A DNA stretch of 64,000 nt, taken from contig CM114273.1 in the NCBI GenBank assembly GCA_050084515.1, positions 33,914,001 through 33,978,000 of the forward strand, in the 5' to 3' direction. Below the pieces are notes generated by a model. It saw only the letters and a list, made by a program, of their open reading frames with translations, had not been told where the DNA came from and made no database searches. Shown in pieces: positions 43,490 to 53,356 of the stretch. Positions within the stretch are counted from its first letter, which is position 1; every line of letters begins with the position of its first letter. Made by a program: the position numbers and the translations under genes. This DNA comes from Blasia pusilla. Lineage: Eukaryota > Marchantiophyta > Marchantiopsida > Blasiales.

Positions 43490-44170
43490 ACCAAGAAAAT
43501 CCAGGTCAAACAATTCAGGTCCATGGCGTGACCCAACACATGACATCGTGAAGCCTCAAAAATGGAACCAACCCCTGTCACACCAATAGAAAATCCCATC
43601 GCACGCTCTCTCTCGCTATCACACCGCTAGTCCAATCCAAGACCGCACCTCATGAACACTCGCCATCATCCGGGTTCGAGTGTCATCCAACAATGGATCA
43701 TTCTCTAGAATGTAAGCTGGAGCACGTGCTTGATGAACCTGAAGATGTCGTAACACACGCAACATCTCCCAAAACAATCGAGACCTAGGGTCGTGTAATC
43801 CCTCACCACGACCAACACGTGTATGACCCTGACATGGCCATCCAGCAATCACCAAATCCATAGGACCAACCCTCCCAAGGTCTTGGCTCCCAACAATGCA
43901 ATGTGTGATGGCAAAGCATGTTGGTACCCACGAATAGTTGATGGCGACAACAACTCAGGATATCTCCGCATCAACTGACTAATATGTCGGGATGAGACTC
44001 TCCGGCCGTCTCATCTCGCTCCACATACACGTATCTCCAAGACAGAATACCGCCTGCAACATCTGACCAAACGGTGCTAATCCCACCAAAGAGATCTAAC
44101 ACACAAATGCCCTCCGGCGGATACTGCCATACAATGGGTGTAGTATCCAAAGGGGATAACCCATAAATAA
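43490..44170 (-). pseudogene. C5 DNA methyltransferase domain of element 2, target-recognition region deleted
   Basis: Motif I reads VLDLFGGISTVW (about 44108-44085) followed by YVYVERDETA (motif II). After a frameshift, motif IV is DLVIAGWPCQGHT with the catalytic Cys (about 43861-43825), then SRLFWEMLRVLRHL and motif VI as AYILENDP (canonical ENV changed to END). At about 43619 the sequence jumps to RERA and IX-like residues and motif X GHAMDLNCLTWIF (about 43545-43500), so motif VIII and the target-recognition domain are gone. It sits directly between protease (44560-44240) and RT (43121), proving its place in the polyprotein. Confidence 0.85.
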
Positions 44171-44239
44171 ATCTCACAAGAACCTGCCTCATACGTCCAT
44201 CCTTGGACTGCCAACCAGGTCTATAAGACAATGTCTCAG

Positions 44240-44560
44240 TCCAGTAGTCCATCCGAAAACCCATCGGGTACAATACCGCTCCTCCAACTAGTACATCATA
44301 CGACTCAGCCGATGTGACCACTGCAGGTACTCCCAACCTGGAGCTATGAGTCGCATGATCTGGTCTCAACTATACAGAAAACTTCCCCCGGGTCATGAAA
44401 TGAGACCTATCATTGGCTCCTCCAAGTGATGTCTAAATCTGGAATGGGCAAGGCTCAAGCTCTGACCTCCGAATACCCAAACCAATACATGTTGCCTTTC
44501 CCAACATCAAAGGTTGGGCACCAAAGTCTAACAAGACTCTATCTGGTCTATACACCTGTC
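44240..44560 (-). pseudogene. Element 2 aspartic protease
   Basis: RVLLDFGAQPLMLGKA contains the retropepsin active-site motif, with DSGA changed to DFGA. A stop near 44433 follows. The distal YDVLVGGAVLYPMG block near 44294 corresponds to the retropepsin C-terminal YDVxLG motif. It is followed within about 200 bp by motif I of the methyltransferase. Confidence 0.7.
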
Positions 44561-45155
44561 TTGTAGGACTCACAAATCGGAATATCCCACTCCGGTTGTC
44601 CAACATACGAACACCAAGTGTAAGCCTCTCACGATCAATGGCTGGCCGGGCTGGTAATGCATCCATCTTCGCCGCTGGTGCCTGCCAAGTAGCACTGGTA
44701 CTCAATGCTACACCTGACATAGAGGGTTGCTCCACCGCAACATCCTCATCCACCTCAGCACATGTAGTAGTAACACTCTCACGTTCACACAACGTGGCTG
44801 CTAGCTGAAATACAGGAGCTAAGTCAACTCCTAAGGCCATCAACTTAGTGGCTGAAAACAATGGGGATCCCAACAATAAAGTTGCCATCCGCAATACTGC
44901 ACTGGATGTTGCATCCGTGTCTATTGCACGCGATGTAGATACCCTCAATCCCCATTGTAGGCTCACTAGGCTACGTAGGAACCATGGATGGCGTCCTAAG
45001 CACCTCAAACAACAAGAATGACTAGGGGAGCCTAGCTTGCCTCCCAGCCTCATCCCTCTGTGGGTCCAACTCCACAATAGCACAACGTGGCTTGACGCTC
45101 GAGTGGCTCCTCTCGTAACTGCAGCTGATGCCTCAACTTGTGCTACACTCGCCAA

Positions 45156-45497
45156 TTAAGAGAGATCATCCCCTCCATAAGAGGTGGAAGCCCCTACTCC
45201 CGAACGTGCTCTATGCTGGATACTAGCCATAGTAGCCAACCTCTGCTCCAACTGCTCAATCATGGCAGCCATAGCTGACTCTGTCGTAGTGGTAGGGGCA
45301 GCCATCGTAGGCTCTCCAACCGCTGATCCACCTCTACCACCCCTACCACCTCTACCACCTCGGCCTCTCGGAGCTACTCCACCACGGCCGTGACCTGATC
45401 TCAACTGTGGATGAAGATCAAAGCAACGCTCTCGAGGATGACATGGTCTCCCGCAATGATCACACTGAGTTGGGGTTGACTGAGGCCCATCCTCCAA
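45156..45497 (-). pseudogene. Element 2 nucleocapsid: CCHC knuckle and RGG repeats
   Basis: CDHCGRPCHPRERC gives a Cys-x2-Cys-x4-His-x4-Cys zinc knuckle (about 45464-45423), followed by an RG/RGG tract (about 45400-45325) suited to RNA binding, and a QLEQRLATM helix. The proline-rich frame on the other strand (45184-45393) is its shadow. Confidence 0.8.
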
Positions 45498-45628
45498 AGT
45501 CCATCTACCATCCTCTTGGGGACAAAACCTCCTAACATGATCACCTCCACACGTCCAACATGACTGTCCTTGCTACGAGGCAGCAAATGAAGGCAATGGT
45601 CATGCGCAAGCGTCCCTCTAGGACCTAA

Positions 45629-46416
45629 CTAAGGTTGTGTGGACCCCCCACAACTCCCACTACTACTACTACCACCACTACTACGAGACTGTGAGATGGA
45701 CTGCTGAACACGAGAAGTAGTAGTTGTATCCCTACTGAATGCGGATATCACCACCCTTTCCTCCACCATGTTAAGCTCAATCTTCTCAGATAGAGCAAAC
45801 ACATGGGCCAATGTGGGTGAATCATCACTCATAAGAGTAGCATCACTTACCCTACGACGCAACTCTCTGTCCAAGATCCCATACCAACATTGGACCACTT
45901 GAGCCTCAGTCACACCCTGGGTAACTGAAATCAAACGTCGCATACGAGTGTATGCCTCACGAAGACTCTCACCAGTCTTTCGCTCAAATTCATGAAGACT
46001 CCTCAACTTCTCTATCTTCACTCCTTGATAGCTTTTCTTCAACCTCTTGAAGAACTCTGCAACTCGGTTGAACGATGGTGGGGCACTAGTACCTCCACTA
46101 GTACCCCCACTGGTACCTCCACTAGTACCCCCACTCAGCTCGTACTCGCACCACTCAATGTCGGGATGGCTGACACAGTAAGAGCACTACTACCACTACC
46201 ACCATTGGTGATAGACACATAGCCTGGAGACCAATATTGTCTCCACGCCTCAATCTCACTAGCATGGTCCCTCCTAAACTCATGATAATCATCCATGGGT
46301 GGTCCCTCCAAGTGCTGAAACAACCCCTTCCAAGCCAAGAAGGGTGTAAACAACGTGGCGTTCCGCAACATCTGCATATCACACCACGTATCAAACTCCT
46401 GAATGAAGTCCTCCAA
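45629..46416 (-). pseudogene. Element 2 Gag capsid region
   Basis: 46416-46135 begins MEDFIQEFDTWCDMQ and contains a PPMDDYHEFRRDHASEIEAW segment. A Gly-Thr-Ser repeat encoded by a 15/30 bp minisatellite (46085-46140) follows, then 46042-45629 with the retrotransposon Gag core (LHEFERKTGESLREAYTRMR, CWYGILDRELRRRV) and a Ser/Gly-rich tail. The parts are in different frames. Confidence 0.75.
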
Positions 46417-46719
46417 CTCAATGGTGCCCGCTGCAGTCGAGTATCATCGTGGGCCCTTCATGGCCCCATACATCCCGTCCATGTCCCAAATCAATGGAGC
46501 TGCAACACTCGATAACAACGTAGAAGACTTGGTGTTTGGAACACCCTCGTCCTCCTCTTCATCAACCGTCGGAAGTGGAAAAGGTAGCCGATACCTCAAT
46601 CCACTCCATGTAAAACCACTACTGTCCGCACCACGGTCCCTAATCAGATCACCAGACAGCTCCGTGATGACCAACGCCGATGCCGCACCACCACGAAATC
46701 ACCACCACTAAGTAACCAA

Positions 46720-48250
46720 GTGATGTCGATGTCGCAATACTATTCTAGCTCTAGTAGCTATGGGTGTGGGCAACCTAACCTGTCATCACCACAATAAGCC
46801 TCCCATGGTCTACTGGTCATCACTCTAGTCTCACCGTGAAAGAAACAAATGTAGTCTCACTGGTCATCACTCCAGCCTCACAACCGGTAGCACACAGGAG
46901 TAAATCTACTCTGGAAATCAACGTCAGCCCTAACAATGGGCGCGCAAGCAAGAAGCAACGATGGAGGGGATCCAAATAGAGGAAGTCTAACGACAACCCT
47001 CCAATTGCAAATGGAAGTGCAAAACAAAAATCAAGGTAACACAATCCACCAAACGTGGCGCCCCTGAATCCACAGAACCAACCGCAAAATTCTAACGCAA
47101 TAGTTACTCCGCCGATGGTCGATGACGTGCTAGTCGCACTCACAGCACCTGAAAATGTCCCCTGCATGGAGAGGCCACACCGTATTATGTGCTATGTGTT
47201 ATTTGGAGATGCATAAAAGCGCCTAACGCATCTCCAAATAACACCAAATGAGCTACACTAGTGTGTACATTGGCATAGTTAAGTACTCAACAGTTAAATG
47301 TCTTCCAGGCAGAATAGCCCAAAGATGGGTGACCAGTTATGCAACACTCAACTCACAAATCCTGCAAAAATTTCCTCACGCCCAATCAAGCAAGCTTGTT
47401 TGCTTGCTCCTTGCTCCTTGCTCCTTACTCCGCCTCTCACGCCCACTCGCCCCGAGCTACCACGAGTTGCCTCGAAGCCTCGTTATGGAGAGAGGCTATC
47501 GCCCCGTTCGCCACGCTTTGCTATGCTTCACTATGGAGAGAGGCCCAACTAGGGCGCCCCCAGTAGGATAGGCGTCTCCAACAACGGACGAGTCACCAAC
47601 CAACCAGCCCCTCCGATATGCTATCCACCATAACCTTGAGCTAGTCCGCAAAATTTCGACCAGCAATTACTCCACAAATCCTCAACCAAAATTGAATCTA
47701 TTTAAACCAAAATTCAATTGGTTACCATAGCTACCTCTCCACAAAAAATCAGCTACAACTGAGCTCTGTACTCCGTGCTAAAAATTAGGCAAACTTGCTG
47801 TCCATACACCTCCAGAATCGCAAATCCGACAGTGCTTCCGCCCAGATTCATGCACACAGAAATCAGCAACACTCTTTCACCACACTAGCAATCCACTCCA
47901 CACACTCAAGCAGATAGCTTCACATGAGATAAAAATAGAGGAAGCAATAGGAACCTCCAACCTACAGAGCTTCCGCACTCCAAGCTCTCCACATCATAAA
48001 ACCGTCGAACACGAACCAGAATCTTCAATCTTTGATAATTTCCAACTCCCTTGACGAAATACGGCAATCTAAAGTGCGTTGGAAAGCTCTCATCAAGGCG
48101 CTTCTTTTCCAACCAAACATGCACCAGATCCATACCTCCAACATAGGCCACAAGCCATGAACATCCACGGTTGAGTACACAATCAGCCCATAACCAGATC
48201 CTACTGATCTACAATCGAAGCTACCATCGATCTACTCGAGTTCTTTGAGT
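46720..48250 (-). other. Element 2 leader between Gag and the LTR
   Basis: No long frame. It contains a strong hairpin at 47197-47243 and short repeats around 47390-47550 (GCTTGCTCCTTGCTCC; GTTATGGAGAGAGGC/CTATGGAGAGAGGC). By position this is the 5' untranslated leader of the element RNA. Confidence 0.5.
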
Positions 48251-48617
48251 GAAATCCATGGAAGACCTACTATCATAAAATATGTATAGAATCACATACA
48301 ATCAAGCCAAACCCACTGCACGATGGGAGAATCCAGGTTGAAGCTTGCGGGAACCACCATAGCCAAGAGCTCTACTCACTACCAAGGCTAACTCCCAACA
48401 CAACAGGCTCAACTCAAAGAACTAACTATTCTTTGAGTACACTCCACACTATATCCTCCAACCTAAGGACAGGCCCTACTGGAAAAGTCACCCTCAACGG
48501 AGTAACCCCCAACCCTATGTATGAAACCGCATCCCTACCTAGACACTATGGCCCTACATAAGGTATGGCCTCTACTAGCACACTATACTCTACGACATAA
48601 TCCGTATGGTCATGACA
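48251..48617 (-). repeat. 5' LTR of element 2 (shared portion)
   Basis: 367 bp aligned without length change to 39501-39867, differing at a small number of sites. Homology stops at 48251 with GGATTTC. The sequence that follows inward (48250-47250) differs from the 3' LTR, so either the LTR terminus was lost here or the leader was replaced by recombination. Confidence 0.8.
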
Positions 48618-48621
48618 CATT

Positions 48622-48840
48622 AGGGAGACTATGTCTACTTGCAGCAGACGACACCCACGACGTTGGATGTGACTGCAGGGCGCACCATCTTGAGAGTGCG
48701 TGAGGTTTTGCCATTATGTGTTCTCTTATTGGAGGGACGCGGTGGTATGGATTGGAAGGACCATGTGCGTAATTGTGCATCGTGTTACCTTCCAAATATT
48801 GAGTTAGAGGGACCTAACCACCAGCTAGGGGGACGATTGG
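48622..48840 (+). pseudogene. Element 3 integrase tail downstream of element 2
   Basis: The frame LGDYVYLQQ-type (GDYVYLQQTTPTTLDVTAGR) continues the integrase cut at 39393 and reads through VLLLEGRGGMDWKDHVRNC to SCYLPN. There the sequence jumps to GAGTTAGAGGGACCTAACCACC, the 3' untranslated region. The PHD finger present in elements 1 and 2 is deleted. Confidence 0.8.
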
Positions 48841-49160
48841 AGATATTTTGGTACTTCTCGCTTGGATTCCCTCATAGGGAAGGGTGGATGTGGCTCAATA
48901 TGCCGATGTAGATTTGAGAGTGGAGTTGCCTGTGTGATTTTTTTTACTTTGATTTTGTTGTGTGATCTTGATGTACATGCATTAATTCATTTTGGTATGT
49001 GTGTGGATCTACCCGTGTGTTGGGAAGATCGATGTTGTGTGGTGTGGATGTGACGAGGGGTGTGGATTGTGTAGCAATGTGTGTGGATGTGCATGATAAA
49101 GGCCACTCTAGTGCTTCTTTTCTTGAGCCTCCAAAATTGTTTGTGTTTCTATTAGAGCCT

Positions 49161-49287
49161 TATTTTCTCTCTCGAACATGGTCCATCCATGCCCTAGGCA
49201 GGGCACGCCACTACCCTTGGGTTGAGACAACCCCCGACTGTCTAAGGGGAGAGTTGAACCCAAGACCTCTTCAAGAGGACCTTATGT
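49161..49287 (-). mobile_element. Possible tRNA-derived SINE fragment, second copy
   Basis: It shares with 21905-22000 the order CTCGAACATGG / CCATCCATG, a CCCGACTG(TC)TAAGGGGAGA block and a B-box-like GGGTTCAACTC on the minus strand. The A-box-like part is weak. A GA microsatellite follows. Confidence 0.35.
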
Positions 49288-49293
49288 TAGTTC

Positions 49294-49297
<4 letters not shown>

Positions 49298-49371
<74 letters not shown>
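49298..49371. repeat. (GA)n microsatellite
   Basis: About 37 uninterrupted GA dinucleotides, directly after the SINE-like fragment. Confidence 0.95.
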
Positions 49372-49373
<2 letters not shown>

Positions 49374-52300
49374 GGAATGGAAGAGAATAGATCAAAGATC
49401 TTCTTGAATTTAAGGATTTATAAGTTATATATGATTAAATGATCATAAAGATCATATTACCTTAGGTGAAAGTATGAGGGGAAGTGGTAACATGTATATG
49501 TGTATAATTGATAGGAATGAGCTCCATATGTATGGAAGTAGATGTGTGTGAATATGACATTCACGATATCATTTTGGTGTGTTAACATAAGTTTGGGGAC
49601 CATAAAGGATAATGAATTTCAAAAAACAATAAAGAGTAATACTCTATCATTAAGGATATAGAGTTTAATTTTAAGCTTCAGTCGATGATATTTTTATTCT
49701 ACATGTCTACATACCAAGTAAGGAAGAGGAAATGTTAATTTCTTCTAGAAGTAAAGATATAACAACATGCTTCCAAACAAGTAAGAATTGAAATCAACTC
49801 TTGCATATTTAGTTTTACCAATAAAGAAGCCTTTAAATATCATGAAGGAAATAGAAGTGTTCTTCTAAAGTCTTTGTTCACCTTGTTAGTAAAGACTTTC
49901 AATTGAGGGAAAGAAATGAATTTTCCTTTTAAAATGAGAGATTTTACTACGTGAGCATGAACATGTGGCTTGCTTCGCCACTATATAGGCCTCTAATTAC
50001 AAGTAAAGAAAGAGAGATGTCACTTTTCAGCTAAAGACATGGGAACATTACAACAAAAAACCCACATGATTTGTTTCACTTATGAAAATGTGTTAATACA
50101 TAGAAGAAAATATAGGCCCCTAAAGAAAATAGTTTGTTGGTTTGGATTTCTAACAATAACTTCCACAAGCATGGTGAAAAGAGAGGTCCCTTGTCCAACT
50201 AAAGATAGTGGCAATAAAATTTTGCAAATAACTCATTTTTTCACATAGCTAGCGACCAAATACAAGTGTGTAAATGGAAGTCCTTTGCACAATTGAAGAT
50301 AATATGAGTTATTTATCGAAAATAACTTTATAGTTTGCTTCTTTAGCCACAACCTCTAAAATAAGGGAAAAATTAGAATCCCTTGTCCAGTTATAGATAG
50401 AGCCATGAAATTGGTGATAATAACTTGGTGGTTAGTTTAATTATGGGAAACCTTTGAGTAGGGGCCCAAAAGTACATGTCCCTTGTCCAACTAAAGATAA
50501 TAGCATGAAATTGAGAAAATAACTTGACGGTTTGCTTAATTATTAGTATCCTCCTAATATAAGGGGAAAAAATAGAGGCTATTTGTCTTACTGAAGAACT
50601 AGTATAAAGTTCGTGCAATGCACGGGAGTGAAGGACTAGTAATGTTGCACACAAATTCAAAATATTTTTCTTGCTGCCCATAATATAACAAATATTTCTT
50701 TGCTGCCCAGTTGCCACATGTCAAGCAGACAAATGTTTGCAAATCTAGAGGCACTCTCCAATAATAATATAGACAAGGCAATAAATTCTTGAACAATTGG
50801 TTGGATTGCTTAACTAGCAGTACTCTGCAAATATATGGGCAAAAATAGAGATCCCTTTTTCAAAGAAAGACAATGACAATCACTTCTTACATAATTCGTT
50901 GGTCCACTTAACATACTTCAAATACACAAGCAAAGAGAATGGTCTATTATTCAACCAAAGAAAATGACAATCACTTATGGAATGATTTGTTGGTTTGCTT
51001 AACTAGGGGTACCTTCCAATACATGGGCAAAAATATAGATCTCTTGTCCAAAAAATGAAGTCATTTCTTGATTTTTGTGAACTAATGATTGATTTTTTGA
51101 ATTAACGAGTTACCTAAATACTCATTGATTGGAAAAAAATAATTCGTTAGGTCCCTTGTCCAACTAAAAAAAACTAGTAAGCTATATGTGTCATGCACAC
51201 TATAAAAAAATCCAACCAAAAAAATGCCCAACCCTTCTTTTTTTTGGGATATATGTTGGGAGAGGAGGGCATGATTGATATCATATGTCAACCATAGAGG
51301 TGCCATTGTCGGAAAGTAAGCGTCCCTTAACATATAGTATGGAGAATTATAAATCATAGGCTCATGTTAACCTCTTACTAGGGCTACTCATTTCCCACCT
51401 ACGATGACTTTCAGACCTCCCCACATGCCACAATTATAGTGTTCCCGTTTGGAGAAACAAGTACATACTTTGGTATGCCGTTTCTCCAAATGAAAATTTA
51501 ACACCGACATTTGAAAGAGGATTATGTCCTCTTTCACATGTTATTAAAATGTAATTCAATGAATTAATTTTGTTTATTTAAAGTCCAAAGTTGTGAACTG
51601 AACAAGGCTTTCTTCCATCCCAAGAAATGAATAGCCCCACTACTCTCCTCATCCACAACCCACATTCTCTCCACGAGGAAAGGAAATTGAGGTCCCTAGT
51701 ATAGCTAAAGCCTATAGGGGCAACCAATTATCTAAATAGATTATATACAATCTATATCTATATTATTATTGTAGAGTGTCCCTTTGATTTTCAAACTCCT
51801 CTCAAGTTGACATTTGACATTTTTAGCCAATCGGGTCTTGACATGTATCCTTGGATAATTTAAAGTCACTTTTGGGGGCAATCATGTCAAGGATTGATTT
51901 GGGATTTATTGGGTCAAGTTAGGGATCCATTATGATGATTAATGATAGAGGCTTCAAATTATTCATCATTAGCCCACATGGACCGCACTTGTACCTACTA
52001 ATATGAGAAAAAGGGAAGATGGGAAACTCCTCGGAAAAGGGGGAGGGACCTAAAGAGTCACGGAATGCCAAGGCCATATGTGATGGGAGAAAAAAAAGGG
52101 AAACTTTATAAAATCCAACTTGAGAATCAGATAAGAAGCAATATCAACAACAAATAGAGAAATAGAATTATGAGACCTCAAGCGTAAGGACTTGGTCCCA
52201 TGCGCTTGAGGTCACAAGGACCCGACCCCAATGTCTTAAGTATGTAAAATCTAACGGGCAAGAAATAAGTAAACGAATGGGACATCCCTGAAATTTGCGC

Positions 52301-52950
52301 TGCAAGAAAGTAGGGCGCAAGTCCTTCCTACTTTGCTGCCTCTCATTTTCAATTAGAGAGTAAGTGGAAACCGACGGAGACATAAGGAAGCAACCCAGAC
52401 ATGGAAGAAAGAAGAGGCCTTGGGAAGAAGTGCTGGTATGGCCGCTGCCACCTTGTGTGGTGACTCTATAGGGTTTGGATCTGTGGGGCTTGCTCACAAG
52501 AGCGACATTCATAATCACTATTTTAGTTTTCGTTAAGGGCCATATCCCATGAACAATTATGCAGGTCGCAACAACCCATTTATTTCAAACGGATAATGCA
52601 ATTAATCATTTCACCATTGGACAACATACTATATACCATTGAATAATCCAATTTTCCAACAACTAGGGTTATCACGACTTGCGCCCAAAAGATACGGGCG
52701 CAAGAAATTTTGTAACACCCATTGGTGGCAAACGCTGCACCCATGGAAGAAAGAAAGCATGAAAGGGTGACGAGAGGACCCATGGGAAGCACAAGGAAGG
52801 AGATTCTAAGAATGAAGTAAGTGTAAAAAAAAGAGGGGCGCCCCCAACCGGCCAAACTCCCACAAAGGAGGCTTGCCTAGCGACACAACCACCAAATGCA
52901 GGGGAGGACAAGGAGATCCCACTAAAGATAGAAGAAGAAAGCATGAGAAA
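49372..52950. other. No gene seen
   Basis: AT-rich, non-coding. The phrase CTTGTCCAACTAAAGATA and relatives recur every ~60-130 bp between 50180 and 51170, suggesting a diverged tandem array. Two neighbouring hairpins lie at 51448-51536. No RNA gene or long frame. Confidence 0.45.
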
Positions 52951-53356
52951 AAAGGGATGATGGAAAACCCATCGACTAGAAAAGGCTAGAGAAGGACCCC
53001 GCTTCCCTAAACGGGCTGCATCTGGCTAAGCCGGGTGGCGGTTGTTGGAGGACGCTTGCAAAGTTCCAGGCTCCCTCCGTGTGAACAGCTCCCCAAGAAC
53101 CGGTTCCGATGGGGCGAGGGTTTGAGCGCGCAGCAGCTTCCGGGGTTGTGGTTTGCGTCTCCGAGGGACGAAGAGAGAGCGCGAAAGTCGACGACGGAAG
53201 TGAGGGATTGCGAAGATTGCAGCGAAAAGATCGAGCGTAGGGGCACGGCGTTGGCAGTGACTGCGCGGAGGAGGACGGAATTGAAGTGGGGATCACAGGG
53301 AAATTTCGGGGCGTGTGTGGGAGCGATTTTGCGGCCGCTGGTGGAGAAGAGAGGAA
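52951..53356 (+). promoter_or_regulatory. Presumed promoter and 5' UTR of Y14
   Basis: A GC-rich stretch (about 53000-53350) rises abruptly from AT-rich surroundings directly before the Y14 start codon. No TATA box is evident. Assignment rests on position and base composition. Confidence 0.35.

Larger units (their letters stand above)
39394..48617 (-). mobile_element. Gypsy element 2 with both LTR ends, nested in element 3
   Basis: A 9224 bp minus-strand insertion. Its right boundary (TGTCATGACC on the minus strand) and left boundary (GCACGACA on the minus strand) are fixed by the interrupted integrase tail of element 3: CATT precedes 39394 and CATT follows 48617, a 4 bp duplication. A 367 bp LTR segment is shared by 39501-39867 and 48251-48617. 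Coding order on the minus strand: Gag, CCHC knuckle, protease, DNA methyltransferase, RT, RNase H, integrase, PHD. It is the most complete copy in the window but has many lesions. No tRNA primer-binding site was recognised by eye. Confidence 0.9.
34826..49080 (+). mobile_element. Gypsy element 3, interrupted by a solo LTR and by element 2
   Basis: Plus-strand copy in two pieces. 34826-39393 holds the DNMT C-terminal part, RT, RNase H and integrase; 48622-48840 holds the integrase tail, followed by the purine tract CTAGGGGGACG (about 48825) and the LTR start (ATTGGAGATATTTTGG). Within it lie a solo LTR (35240-36532) and the complete element 2 (39394-48617). The PHD finger has been deleted: the tail breaks off at ASCYLPNIEL and joins the 3' untranslated region directly. 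Its left end abuts element 1 head to head. Confidence 0.8.

Noticed and set aside
43971-44369. Stand-alone host DNA methyltransferase gene
   Set aside because: It is preceded by retropepsin sequence and followed by RT on the same strand, and the arrangement recurs in other copies, so it belongs to the retroelement.
45184-45393. Proline-rich open frame
   Set aside because: Antisense of the RGG tract and knuckle of the element 2 nucleocapsid.
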